Assembly: GCA_022496205.1 (NCBI GenBank)
Contig: WTXD01000239.1
Span: 1 to 15,325, forward strand
DNA from: Gloeopeniophorella convolvens
Taxonomy: Eukaryota; Basidiomycota; Agaricomycetes; Russulales
Reading direction: 5' to 3'
Length of the DNA stretch: 15,325 bases
Positions within the stretch are counted from its first letter, which is position 1. Every line of letters begins with the position of its first letter. Position numbers and translations under genes: made by a program. Below are positions 1 through 8,991 of the stretch, one piece after another. The notes under the pieces were generated by a model. That model had not been told where the DNA came from, did no database searches, and saw nothing but the letters and a program-made list of their open reading frames with translations.

Positions 1-1
1 T

Positions 2-163
2 ACTCGCGCAAGAGAAGGGTCTGTGGACCTTGCAGCCTCTGTAAGTGTAACAATCCCGAGTGTCGTGGGTCGTGACTACTCACGAGGACTTCAGGCTGGT
101 TTCGATGATGACTGTCATGGTTGGGCTGTGGATAATTATCCCACGCACCCACGAACATTCTAA
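2..163 (+). CDS. 3' end of an unidentified upstream gene (two exon pieces, partial)
   Basis: Bases 2-40 read in frame as TRAREGSVDLAAS and stop exactly at a consensus donor (GTAAGT at 41). A 54-nt intron with CTCAC as a possible branch site ends at CAG (92-94). The next exon, 95-163, continues in phase as AGFDDDCHGWAVDNYPTHPR and two more residues before TAA. Intron size, donor and phase agree, which suggests a real terminal exon, but only 35 residues are visible and I recognise no family. An alternative acceptor at CGAG (about 85) would give a different hydrophobic tail ending at a nearby TAG. The rest of the gene would lie to the left of the window. Confidence 0.3.
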   Translation, partial: TRAREGSVDLAASVSVTIPSVVGRDYSRGLQAGFDDDCHGWAVDNYPTHPRTF

Positions 164-1233
164 CTAGGGAGGCACCTCCGCTCCCGCGGGGGGGGGGGGG
201 GGACACATTGAGTCCCTGTGAAGATCAGTGCTCGTGGAGACGTATGCAAGTTGCATGTATCGGATAGGAGAGTGTTGTGACCAAGCAACAACACGCAGGT
301 TGAGTTCGCAGTGCATTTCCGCATGACCTGAACGAGGCTCTGGAAATACTTCCGGTCAATACAAGGCACTCAAATACCGTGCTGTTAAGACGGGAAAAAC
401 GCCGCGCATCGGAGCGGCACCACCGTTTTGCCACCGTCAGTCGTGCTCCAGCGAGGTAAATAAGTTCTAATGCTTCCGGCCCGCTCCCGGCCCGGGATGG
501 ACAGACGGTGCCGCTACCGACCGAACCACTGTAAAGAATTTAATCAAGTTTTGCACTACCCGCCACTATCCCCCAGGGCCCGAGACCTCCACAACCACGC
601 CTGGATAGACCATAGCCCACAGTGGGTGCATGAAATCTCCTCAAGAAAAAGTTTGTTGTGCTTCTGCATCCATATCCTCGGAAGCCGCGCTCTTCTTTGT
701 TGCTTCTGCGCCCCTGCTGCCACGCGACCGGCAACTCCTCGCGCTGCATTCTATTCCGAGTTTATTCCTCCGGGCCCTTCTTGACATCGCATAGCACTTC
801 TCGCGCACTGCGCGACGATGCTGCTGTCATGGATTGGAAGGGTTGGTGTACGTTGAGTAATAAGGCATCAGCGCTGCTGCCATGTGGGACCAGTGACCGT
901 GAGAGACGGTGTTTAGAGGGCCTTCCTTCCAGACTGCACTCAGTGTTCGCACGTTCCGAAAGGACCAATTACCACGCGCGCGCTGTCCCGCGTGGCACTT
1001 CATGTATCCATTTGCCGCCAGGCGGTGTTGTTGACATGCGCATGCATCGTCATCACTCGCCCAATTCTGGGTGATTTCTCTCTCACAGCCACAGAGGATT
1101 GATGTGGGTACCCGACCATTCCTCTACCGCTCTACTTATGCTAACGCTACGTATGAGACAGTGCCTCGCAGCCAGAGCCATTGACTAAGATGCGAAAAGT
1201 CAGACCCACGAAGCTCAAGGGCACAGTCAAGAA
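164..1233. other. intergenic region without a supportable gene
   Basis: About 1.07 kb. Reading frames here are short, lie in several conflicting frames, and show no recognisable motif, intron pattern or steady codon bias. The region holds a 15-base G run (188-202). Its right end is presumably the promoter and 5' leader of the F-box gene that starts at 1234, but I see no clear TATA or CCAAT element. Confidence 0.5.
188..202 (+). repeat. homopolymer run of 15 G
   Basis: An uninterrupted run of G follows CTCCCGC. Tracts of this length can form G-quadruplexes on the plus strand and are prone to slippage and sequencing error, so the exact length is uncertain. Confidence 0.9.
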
Positions 1234-3142
1234 ATGGCTTACCCGAGCATGGATTCTCAATCGTCGCCCCAGGCCCGCGAGATCGTAAGTACTGCTTTAC
1301 TCGCCCCGAAATATTATCTTGAACACGGAGAATCAGTCTGTCCGCCCATCCAAATGCGAGCAGCATCGCCGCTCAGCTTCCTACTGAACTCCTTCGCATG
1401 ATTTTCCTCCACTGCGTCGATAACCCAAGATTCGCGACCCGAAGTCACGTATCCCCCCCTAATTGGATCTCCATCACTTATGTTTGTCGACGTTGGCGCA
1501 CTGTCGCACTCAATTTCCAGGAGTTGTGGTCTACCATAACCTCAAATCTCGCGTCTCAATGGGTTCTCGCCTCCCTCCAGCGGTCATCACATGCCCCAAT
1601 ATACGTGGACATTGATGTCGGCCCCGCAGGTGAAGACTTGATTTCCAAGGACCGTTTCTCTCTTCGAAAAAGGCGGCGCTTCAGCACGAGTTCACCCAGA
1701 TTACCAAGACGAACGGCTGAGGCGGTACTCGCTCATGCATCGCGCATACACAATCTCCAGCTCTCAGGTGACACAAGCGAGATGATCCTGATCTTGACGT
1801 CCCTCGACGCGCCAATTCCCTTGGACTCCCTCACAATCCGCGTTCAAGACGGATATGCCCGCAGTAACGATTACAATGACCCCGCCCTCATTGTTCCTCA
1901 GTCATTTCTTGCAGGCAGCGCGCCTCAACTACGTGATCTTCATTTATACTCTAGTCTTCACCTCACGTTCCCATCCTGGACGCTGAGATCGGTCGCAAAT
2001 CTTACTGTATCGCGGAGCTTTTCCGCGACCAGGTTACTCGCGGTGCTACGTGAGATGCCTCAGCTTGAAGCCCTGACAATAGCACTATCCAGCCTATTAA
2101 CATCCTCCTTTTCAACCATAATACAGAGCCCATCCATCTCGACAATCTAAACCTATTCGTGCTGGAGCTCGGTTCCCTACCTCTATTCACCGCCCTCTCC
2201 GACCTTCTTTTACTACCCAAGACGGCCCGCCGACATTATAAATTCACCCTTCATGACGACAGTTATTTCGACTATGTACTGTGGGACAGGTTCAGCACCG
2301 TATTGCAAACAACAGCCACGATTGCTTCTGCAGGCTTTCAAGCGATGCAATTCAGGCGGCAGCCAAGAAGCAGCTGCATCCGGGCATGGACGACACCAGT
2401 AGAGTCGGGGCTCGGACCCCCGTCGTGGCCGCCGCTCGACGATGTCTTCAGCATCTCGATCCACTGCACCGACTACGGCTGCGTATACCGCCAGCACGTC
2501 AGCTATTCCGCCTTCCACCGCCTCCAGGACCTGGGCGTCGCTTTGGGCTGCGATACCGTCGAGACGCTCGCAGTCGAGTACGGCGCTGAGCCCGGCGGCT
2601 CTGACCGCCCCGAGATCCCGCACGGCTGCTGGAGTACGCTGTTCGGTGGGCTGCCCCGCGTGCATACCCTGCGCTTCGGCGAGGGCGCCACGGACTTGCT
2701 TGTCAGCGCATCGTGCGGCACGGACGCGTCGCCAACGACCCTCAAGGCGTTGTGCCTCCCACACCTGCGGCGCGTGGAGGTCACGCGTGGGACGCTGCGC
2801 TTGGACACGCTGTGGGGCTGGATCCACTATGTGTTCGCGCCGCCAGCGGGCATGGACTATGCGGACGTTCGAAAACACATCCTAGCGTTGTTGATGGAGC
2901 CGTGCGGAGGGTGGATAGATGCGGGTTGCTGGCGCTGCGCGGAGCATATCGGCGGGACGCAGTACGTGACGGAGAGCCTGTTGATGTTCCTGCTGCATTG
3001 GCGCTCCCAGGGGATCTGGGTATCCGAGCTCGAGCTCGCCGGGTGCGAGTGGGATGAGCCGGAAACGCTGGAGCTTCTGGAAAAGCTCCTCCGGATGCTT
3101 GAACCCGGCTGGGATGTCATTGTAGATGCTGTATCAGTGTAA
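1234..3142 (+). CDS. F-box domain protein with a C-terminal leucine-rich region; frame interrupted mid-gene
   Basis: Likely a substrate receptor of an SCF ubiquitin ligase; the F-box would bind Skp1 (family knowledge). The start at 1234 (or in-frame ATG 1249) gives a short exon ending at GTAAGT (1285). A 92-nt intron ending CTCAG (1376) joins it in phase to the F-box, which begins LPTELLRMIFLHC and has the hallmark WISITYVCRRWRTVALN. The frame runs to a stop at 2150 after LREMPQLEALTIALS. The rest continues in another frame from about 2069 to TAA at 3142, with LDNLNLFVLELGSLPLF and later leucine-rich segments. Two readings join the halves: an intron at 2050-2126 (GTGAGA...ACAG, phase correct, 77 nt) that removes the MPQLEALTI segment, or a one-base loss in the run of Ts near 2109-2112, which keeps it. 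The 3' half is clearly more GC-rich. The F-box identity is firm; whether the gene is intact is not. Confidence 0.75.
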
Positions 3143-3317
3143 AATCCCGATTTGTACTTACCGTACTTATGCTTCTGCGAGGCTATGCTCTGTGATGTAT
3201 TTATACAATATAACCCGAGTATCGTAGATGGATGACAATCGATGGAGGTGCGAAGATAAAGGATAAGTTTCGAATAGATGAGTGCGTCGACTCATGAGGG
3301 TAACTTGAATAGAGTGG

Positions 3318-3324
3318 AAAAAAA
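3318..3324 (-). terminator. RNA polymerase III oligo-T terminator of the tRNA gene
   Basis: Seven consecutive A on the plus strand read as TTTTTTT on the minus strand, beginning one base past the tRNA discriminator base. This is the usual Pol III stop signal. Confidence 0.85.
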
Positions 3325-3325
3325 G

Positions 3326-3426
3326 TGGACGAAGTGGGGTTTGAACCCACGACCTCATGCAACGGAGCTCATAATTTGTCATCATGAACTTGCGAAGCAA
3401 GCGCGCTACCACTGTGCCATCCGCCC
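3326..3426 (-). tRNA. tRNA-Ala (anticodon CGC) with a 29-nt intron
   Basis: On the minus strand, GGGCGGA pairs fully with UUCGUCC to form the 7-bp acceptor stem, including the G3:U70 wobble that is the alanine identity element. The T arm is GTGGG / TTCAAAC / CCCAC. TGGCACAGTGG fits the A box and GGTTCAAACC the B box. The anticodon stem starts with CTTGC and the loop begins TTCGCA, giving anticodon CGC (codon GCG). A 29-nt intron sits one base 3' of the anticodon, the canonical place in eukaryotic nuclear tRNAs. The mature RNA would be 72 nt plus an added CCA, with discriminator A. Weak points are an A12-C23 mismatch in the D stem and a U28-U42 mismatch in the anticodon stem. The plus-strand text looks like a coding region but is explained by the tRNA. 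Confidence 0.88.
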
Positions 3427-3905
3427 TTAATATATGTGTTCAGGCAGTTTGTCAGCAGCAAACGAGCGCTGGTCGTCTGAAAAAATGAAATGAGTGTTGT
3501 CACCGACTCTCGCCAATCTCACTCCGAACCGCGAAATGGGTGGACGATGCAAATGCATTCGATTGACCCTTGGCGCACTTACAATGAAAGACAGGGCGAA
3601 ATGGGTGAGGGACTTCCTGGTGCGCACAACATCGAATCCACTCGAGAGTCGACGTCGCTACCGGCATCACACCAAGGAGTTTCCGGGGACATCAAAGCAT
3701 CGTGGCTGATGTGCACCGCCTCGCGCATCTCCGCACATCATAGAGCCGTCTGATGGAACAAAGACTCGAAACACGCAACCAAGCGGTACCAAACTGTACC
3801 AAAGCGCATCATACTGTTACACCGATAGTGATGTGGATAACCCCCAGAACCTTCACTATGCAGCCTTCCCCACTCCCCGCGGCTCGACGCTCCCATAATG
3901 AGCTT
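3427..3905. other. intergenic region between the tRNA and the DUF6593-like gene
   Basis: No gene is supported. It holds the 5' flank of the tRNA and the 3' flank of the minus-strand gene that ends at 3906. A short direct repeat, GTACCAAA, occurs twice around 3786-3803. The short reading frames on both strands have no recognisable content. Confidence 0.5.
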
Positions 3906-4953
3906 TCAGAACAGACCTGATGCGCCAAGTGAACCGCCCAAGATAATGCCGAGGTTGATGCCAGAGCCGCCCTTCCCGGCTACGTCGCCGATCGGGTGCC
4001 CACTCTGCATGATCACGACGCTGATGATCGCAGCCTCCAACAGACCCGGGACAACCAGCGCCTCCTGGAACGCTTCGACTTCGACCTGGCCCGTTGGATC
4101 GCGCCAGATCACAACAGGGAAGCCAGGGCGGTCAGAGGGCTCGAGCTGCGTTCTGCGTCAGCGAATGTCTCGGATGAGGTGCGAGGGACAAGACGTACGA
4201 AGCTCGTCTCATTGCGCGTGACCCAGTTGTACTTCTTTCCCGCATGCGTCAGAGTACGCGATCTGCAGAGGACACAACGCGTCGGTCAGCCTCCGCTGTG
4301 CGACCCAAGGCAAAAAGCACGTGTGCCACGTACTGCGTCTCCTTGTGGTACGGGATCCATTCCTTGCACCGGAGCTTCTGGCCCTGATAGTGCATCACCG
4401 GGCTCGAGTGATCCCAATCCATCGCCGCAAGCGTCGTGCCATCGGCCGCGCGCACGGTCGTGTGCTTCTTGTCCGAAACGACGGTGAAGGGCGACTTGCC
4501 GTACGGATCCATCACCTGCGAGTGCAGGATCGTCTTCTTATCGCCCGTGAACTTGAATATGACTGAGTGCCGCTGAGGAGCCTCGCCGTACTGGCTATGC
4601 GGCGGCGGCGCACCCCACTGCTGCTGCGGTGGCGGCGCGCCATACTGTCCTTGAGGGGGCGGGGAAGAGTACTGGCCCTGAGGCGGGGGCGCGCCGTAAC
4701 CTTGCTGGGGCGGTGGCGCACCATAGTTTTGCTGGGGTGGCGGCGCACCGTACGCGCCTTGTGGCGGGGGCGCACCGTAGCCTTGTTGAGGTGCGTATGG
4801 GGGCGCCTGCTGATAGCCACCTTGCTGCGGCGGGTATGGCTGCTGCTGCTGGTTCCAGCCCTGCTGCTGGTATTGAGGTTGTTGCTGGTATCCGCCCTGG
4901 CCCTGCGGGGCGGCATACTCAGACTGCCAACCTTGCTTTTCGTAGCCAGACAT
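3906..4953 (-). CDS. DUF6593-like (LURP-one/tubby-type fold) protein with a Y/G/P/Q-rich repeat N-terminus
   Basis: Best model is complement(join(3906..4145, 4199..4262, 4334..4953)), 307 residues. Both introns begin GTACGT (71 nt at 4263-4333; 53 nt at 4146-4198), have a CTGAC branch site and end in CAG; phases agree across all exons. Residues 1-128 are low complexity and very rich in Gln, Pro, Gly and Tyr, with seven 9-residue repeats of the YGAPPPQxx type at 59-121. Residues 129 to about 275 form a compact domain: [28 protein letters not shown], then [30 protein letters not shown] and a hydrophobic helix [17 protein letters not shown]. The G-x-x-Y-x-W motif and late hydrophobic helix are what I know from basidiomycete DUF6593 proteins, thought to share the LURP-one/scramblase-like barrel. 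The last 28 residues are Gly-rich. Function is unknown; scramblase activity should not be assumed. Confidence 0.82.
4591..4779 (-). repeat. 27-bp tandem coding repeat, seven imperfect copies
   Basis: Lies inside the DUF6593-like gene. It encodes seven consecutive 9-residue units (residues 59-121) of the form YGAPPPQ followed by two variable residues; the fifth is YSSPPPQGQ and the last WGAPPPHSQ. Regular Tyr/Trp spacing in a Pro/Gln background is typical of disordered, adhesive or phase-separating tails. Confidence 0.9.
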
Positions 4954-5037
4954 GATGGAGGGTAGGCTTGGTGAAGGAAGAGATGAGACTGGATGGCGGA
5001 TAGAAGAGTTTGTCGTGCTGGGTTTCAGTCTCGATCT

Positions 5038-5047
5038 CTTATATTGG
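5038..5047 (-). promoter_or_regulatory. CCAAT/TATA-like promoter element of the DUF6593-like gene
   Basis: The minus strand reads CCAATATAAG about 85 bases upstream of the ATG at 4953. It combines a CCAAT motif with a TATAA-like core at a distance suitable for a TATA box with a 50-60-base leader. This is inferred from sequence only. Confidence 0.45.
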
Positions 5048-5052
5048 GAGGG

Positions 5053-5076
5053 TCCCCGGGGATCATGGCCCCCGGG
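5053..5076. promoter_or_regulatory. paired CCCGGG-core sites upstream of the promoter
   Basis: A perfect 10-bp palindrome TCCCCGGGGA (5053-5062) is followed 8 bases later by a second CCCGGG core (5071-5076), just upstream of the CCAAT/TATA-like element. Closely spaced GC palindromes next to a promoter could bind a zinc-finger or zinc-cluster regulator; no specific factor can be named. Confidence 0.3.
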
Positions 5077-5155
5077 CGATCACGATAGATAGAACGGAGG
5101 GAACTGATGCACCGGATGCGGCTGCATCTGGCACCGTTCTGAGCTGAGAAGTGAA

Positions 5156-5398
5156 TCAAGGATGATTGCACAGCAGGCGCGCTGCCTTGCTCGCTTGGCT
5201 GCGGCTGCCTCGAGCGTAACGCTCGTCCTGGGCAGGAAAAGGTTTTGCGGCCAGCAACGGCGCGGGTTTTGGCGCGGGCGGATCAAGAGTGCGATCCGGA
5301 ATCAAGAAGTCGTCTTGACGATTGGGTACGTCCTCGATCGTTTGGACGAAGCCGGCATAGCCACCATTCAGCGAAGAATCAGAATCAACTTTGGACAC
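5156..5398 (-). CDS. weak small hypothetical reading frame
   Basis: An 80-codon minus-strand frame beginning at GTG (5398) reads SKVDSDSSLNGGYAGF, then an acidic/Pro-rich stretch with IEDVPNRQDDFLIPD, and ends ASKAARLLCNHP. It is more protein-like than the overlapping plus-strand frame. A neighbouring minus-strand frame starting at ATG-ATG (about 5474) reads MMQIGRPLAALRDQVPTLEE and VIVYM, then meets this frame at 5398-5401, where ATGTGTCC has two bases too many for continuity. So this may be one small gene with a two-base TG slip, or a gene with an unseen intron. It lies upstream of the DUF6593-like gene on the same strand. No family is recognised. Confidence 0.25.
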   Translation of the reverse strand: MSKVDSDSSLNGGYAGFVQTIEDVPNRQDDFLIPDRTLDPPAPKPAPLLAAKPFPAQDERYARGSRSQASKAARLLCNHP

Positions 5399-5579
5399 AT
5401 GTACACGATGACCTCTTCCAACGTTGGCACCTGGTCACGGAGCGCTGCCAGAGGCCGCCCAATCTGCATCATCTCCCACCAACCAAGTTTCCCAAATGGC
5501 GCGACTCGTCCGTCGACACGGTGTCTGATGGTCTTTTATTGCTCGCGATCAATTTACACAGTTTGACACAGTTCACTCT

Positions 5580-6439
5580 TGGACTGTGATTCCTGTCAGG
5601 CTCGATAGGGCTCGACTGACTCCGAGAAGACGTCCCGTTGTTTCATAGTCGGTGTCTTTTGCTCGCACACCTCAGTGACGTTGACCTCACCAAATTGCGC
5701 AAGCTACATCGCCATGCCTTTCACGGTCCATCATGATACCCCTCCATAGCATCACGCGCGGTCTCGGGTGGCAAGATACACAACTCCGGTGCCACCAGAC
5801 AACCTGCCAACCGCTAAAAGAGTGATCTAATGACTAACCGAGCCGTAGCGTCCTCTCGAAGGGTCCACTCTTGGAGTCTCCCACTTTAGAAACGCGGCAG
5901 GGCCTCGCATAGCTACAGCCCCCTCGTCAGTATACGGCGACCCAATCCCATCATGCACTTAGTTTTGGCGCATACATACTGCGATAAGTAAGAGAGCTTG
6001 CCAATGTCTACGTGGCTTTGGGCTGCATTGATGACATGTGACAGTAGATGTCAGCTTTCTGATTGTGATTGACAGCTCGACTGGGTTTGAATAGGTTTGA
6101 ACCTCAGAGGACATGAGTGTCTGCTTCCAACTGCTTCCTGGTGGCCTCGGTTCCCCTCAAGTTGCCGTTCTCAGGGTTCTCGCAGGGATGCAGCGGGTCG
6201 CTCAGCGCCTTCGATTGCTGGTTTTGTATAACGCGTAGAATGCGGGCGCAAGTACACACGCCAGAACTGCATGCGGTGAGAGATCATCGACATCTCCGTC
6301 AGATAAGGGAGGCGCGCATCCCCGCGGAATGGCTTGGCCGAGAAGCCAACGGTGCTCAGCTGGACCATTCATAGTGAGCTGCGCTGTTGTTCTACCCCGA
6401 GCGCACCCCTGTCGCATCCTACTCGACGCGTCCCTCATC
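5580..6439. other. intergenic region upstream of the first DUF6535 gene
   Basis: About 860 bases without a supportable gene. Minus-strand frames around 6171-6441 contain a hydrophobic piece (HAVLACVLAPAFYALY), but another equally open frame overlaps it and no start, intron or family can be assigned. The right end should hold the promoter and leader of the gene that starts at 6440; I see no clear TATA box. Confidence 0.45.
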
Positions 6440-8991
6440 ATGTCTCAATTCCCCGAAGCCTTCCCAAGCCCTATGAACTTCAGGCGCGAAACCGGCACAG
6501 GTTCGTCTACCCCCGTACAAGATATCACCTAAGCCTTTACACTCTATTCTCCTTTAAGGATACGCGCATGACTCCTCAAGTGCACAACAGGGGGCCCAGG
6601 GCCAGGCACCGCAGGGTGACCCTAGGCTCGCCGATGGGTCTGCATCGCTATTTGGGATGTACCTGGACAAGGCAGAGGCGACGGACCGGAAGATGGCCGA
6701 GAGCTGGCTGGAGAATGCCGACAGAATCCTTGTCTTCGTGCGTCTCTATTCGACATGTCAGAAGTTCACGGGCCGACTCGTTGTAGACGGGTGTTTTCTC
6801 TTCCACTGTTGCAACATTCATCGGGTTAACCCTCCAGAACCTGCAACCGAACACCCAGAGTCTTGCGGCATTCCATCTTGCTAGCATCCACCAGCTTCTC
6901 GCCAACACCAGCGGTTCGCGGCTTCCACTTCATGTGGAACTCTCAGATCTATCAACGTTCACCACGTCGGCATCTGCCGTCTGGGTCAACTCGTTCTGGT
7001 TTCTGAGTCTAGTTATGAGTCTGACAAGTGCTCTTCTTGCGATGCTGCTGCAACAATGGGCGCCACGGTACCTCCGGATCACGCACAGTACTGGGCGCAG
7101 TCAACCTGAGCGGGTCCAAACCCGAGCATTCTTTGCCCAAGGAGTAGTCAAGCTACGCCTCCCTTACGCGGTCGAGGCTGTACCTGCACTCCTCCACATC
7201 TCCGTCTTCCTCTTCTTCTCTGGCCTAGTGATATTCCTGTTCGGGATAAATCACACCGTTTTCTCTGTCGTCACTTCTTGGATAGCCCTGTGTGCCGGTC
7301 TATACGTATGCATAACGTTTATGCCCATCTTTCGCCATGATAGCCCCTATTACACGCCACTTTCTTCACTCGCTTGGTACTGCACAACCGGCTTATTATC
7401 CGTGGGGTTCAGGTTGCTCGAGAAGGTCACGCTTTTTTACCTCTTCACCCCCGAGATGTATTACCGCATTCGGAGCGGGATGATGCTTTACCATAAGTGG
7501 TTCGTCCACGGGATGAGCAAGACGGCGGAAGAGTCTGCTCGATTACTGTCTACGCAACTTTATCGTCGTGCGCTCGTGTGGACGCTGGAGTCCCTGGAGG
7601 GAGATAACGAACTAGAACCCTTTTTCGAGGGTATTCCTGACCTTTGCAGCTCCAAGCTAGTTCCAAATCCACTGGCCGCTTTCATCAAGCCGAACGTCAA
7701 GTTGCTTTCTCACGCGCTGATAAACCTCATGGACCGCACATTCTCATCCAAACTGGTTTCGGAGGAAACGATGGAGAGACGTGTCCATATTTGCATCAGG
7801 GCCCTGGATGCAGCATCTCCCTTGGCGACTTGGCGCATCTTCGAGCGCGTCCTCTTCGGCCAATGGCAGCACTTCACCGAACTTGTTGAATTCGGTATCA
7901 CGGCGCAGAAGCAGAGCAACAACGTCAACGCAGACCCAATCACCGTCTTCTACGCTCGATGCGTGGTCGCAGTCATCACTGTGCGGGCACCCGATCGCGA
8001 TATACGCTGGTCAAACATGGTGATGGACCAGCTGGACGTAGACGAAGCACACCTCCAGCGCTATCTCGCGCACGGAGACAGCGTACTGCTCGCGAACCTC
8101 AATCACATCATCACCGAGATGATATCGGCGGACTCCCGGCTCCGACGACTCAACTATCGAACATCTATTCCGGCCGTATCGCGGGAAACGCTGCAGGTGG
8201 CTTGCAGGCTCGACCCAACGCACGCATTCCCCGCGCTGCGAAACGAGTTCTGCTCCCTATGGAACCGGCTTGTGTACACCGCACAGCGACAAGGCAGCCA
8301 CGACGTCGAGCGGCGCTTCTCCATCCTCATCCTGCGCGAGATCCGCCGCGTGTACCTCGCGCTGCATGCCGGGACGGACGCCGCACCCCGCGAGTTCGCA
8401 GCCGCGACGGACGAGCGCGACCCCGCGCTGTGGCGCGGCACTTCGTACCCGCTGTGCACACTCCCCATGCACCGCCGCCTCGCGCTCGTCCTCCCGGGGC
8501 CCATCGGGGCCAACGTCTCGGCCGCCTCGTCTCCGGCGCGCTCAATGCCGGGCTCGCCCCGTACGAGGCACGTGCGCGCGCAGACGCTGCCGGCAGCAGC
8601 GTTCGACGTCTCTACCGCAGCGTGGCGCGGCGCAGGCGCCGCTGCTGCGCACCGCCACGCGGGGACGGACCCTCTGGACGCACAACACGGCACCCCACCC
8701 CACCCTACATCCCCACTCGCGGCTTTCCTCTTCCCCCATTCGCACACCACTTCCCCGACACCTTCTGTCTCGAGGTTCGATGTTGCAGCGGATGCCGTTG
8801 ACCAAGACGCGAACGATGAGGGACAGGACGGAGGTGGTCCTGCGGCGGCCGCGCTGGCACCCCGACGCGATCAGAATTTCTTGCTAGCAGCATCCGTGGA
8901 TACTGTAGAGCCCGAGGAAGAGCAGCCGTCTCCTTCACAGGAGTCAGCAGGTTCCCGCATCACCTCACCTCAGTTTATAGAAGAAGTATAA
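6440..8991 (+). CDS. DUF6535 domain membrane protein (first tandem copy)
   Basis: Model join(6440..6500, 6559..6737, 6787..8991), 814 residues. The introns are 58 nt (GTTCGT...TTTAAG, phase 1) and 49 nt (GTGCGT...TTGTAG, phase 0). The N-terminus carries the soluble helix MYLDKAEATDRKMAESWLEN (from residue 54) that in this family precedes the first membrane segment ILVF|TGVFSSTVATFIGL (about 77-95). Further predicted membrane segments are about 145-168 (WVNSFWFLSLVMSLTSALLA), 211-233 and 237-261. After these, ALVWTLESLEGDNELEPFF (about 342) matches the second copy closely, as does SYPLCTLPMHRR (about 633). The last 170 or so residues are Ala/Pro/Ser/Arg-rich and look disordered. GC content rises sharply after about 8230. 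DUF6535 proteins are abundant in agaricomycetes; their function is unknown. The start is the first ATG in phase with the spliced frame; the first intron is inferred from phase and splice signals. Confidence 0.85.

Noticed and set aside
2213..2878. 221-codon open frame on the minus strand
   Set aside because: It lies antisense to the F-box gene in its GC-rich half; high GC at third positions removes stops from the opposite strand. It has no recognisable motif.
3490..3753. two overlapping plus-strand frames between the tRNA and the DUF6593-like gene
   Set aside because: Short, mutually overlapping, without motifs or coding bias.
4512..4965. overlapping frames on both strands (for example 4567-4965 plus, Arg/Leu-rich; 4512-4916 minus, Arg/Ser/His-rich)
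   Set aside because: They are shadows of the 27-bp tandem repeat, which keeps several frames open at once. Splice phases and the conserved domain fix the real frame.
8154..8750. 198-codon minus-strand frame
   Set aside because: It is antisense to the same GC-rich segment and is Ala/Arg/Ser-rich with no family features.
7959..8801. 280-codon plus-strand frame overlapping the first DUF6535 gene
   Set aside because: It is an Arg/Pro/Ala-rich out-of-frame shadow of a GC-rich coding region; the DUF6535 frame continues through it with paralogue similarity to about 8480.
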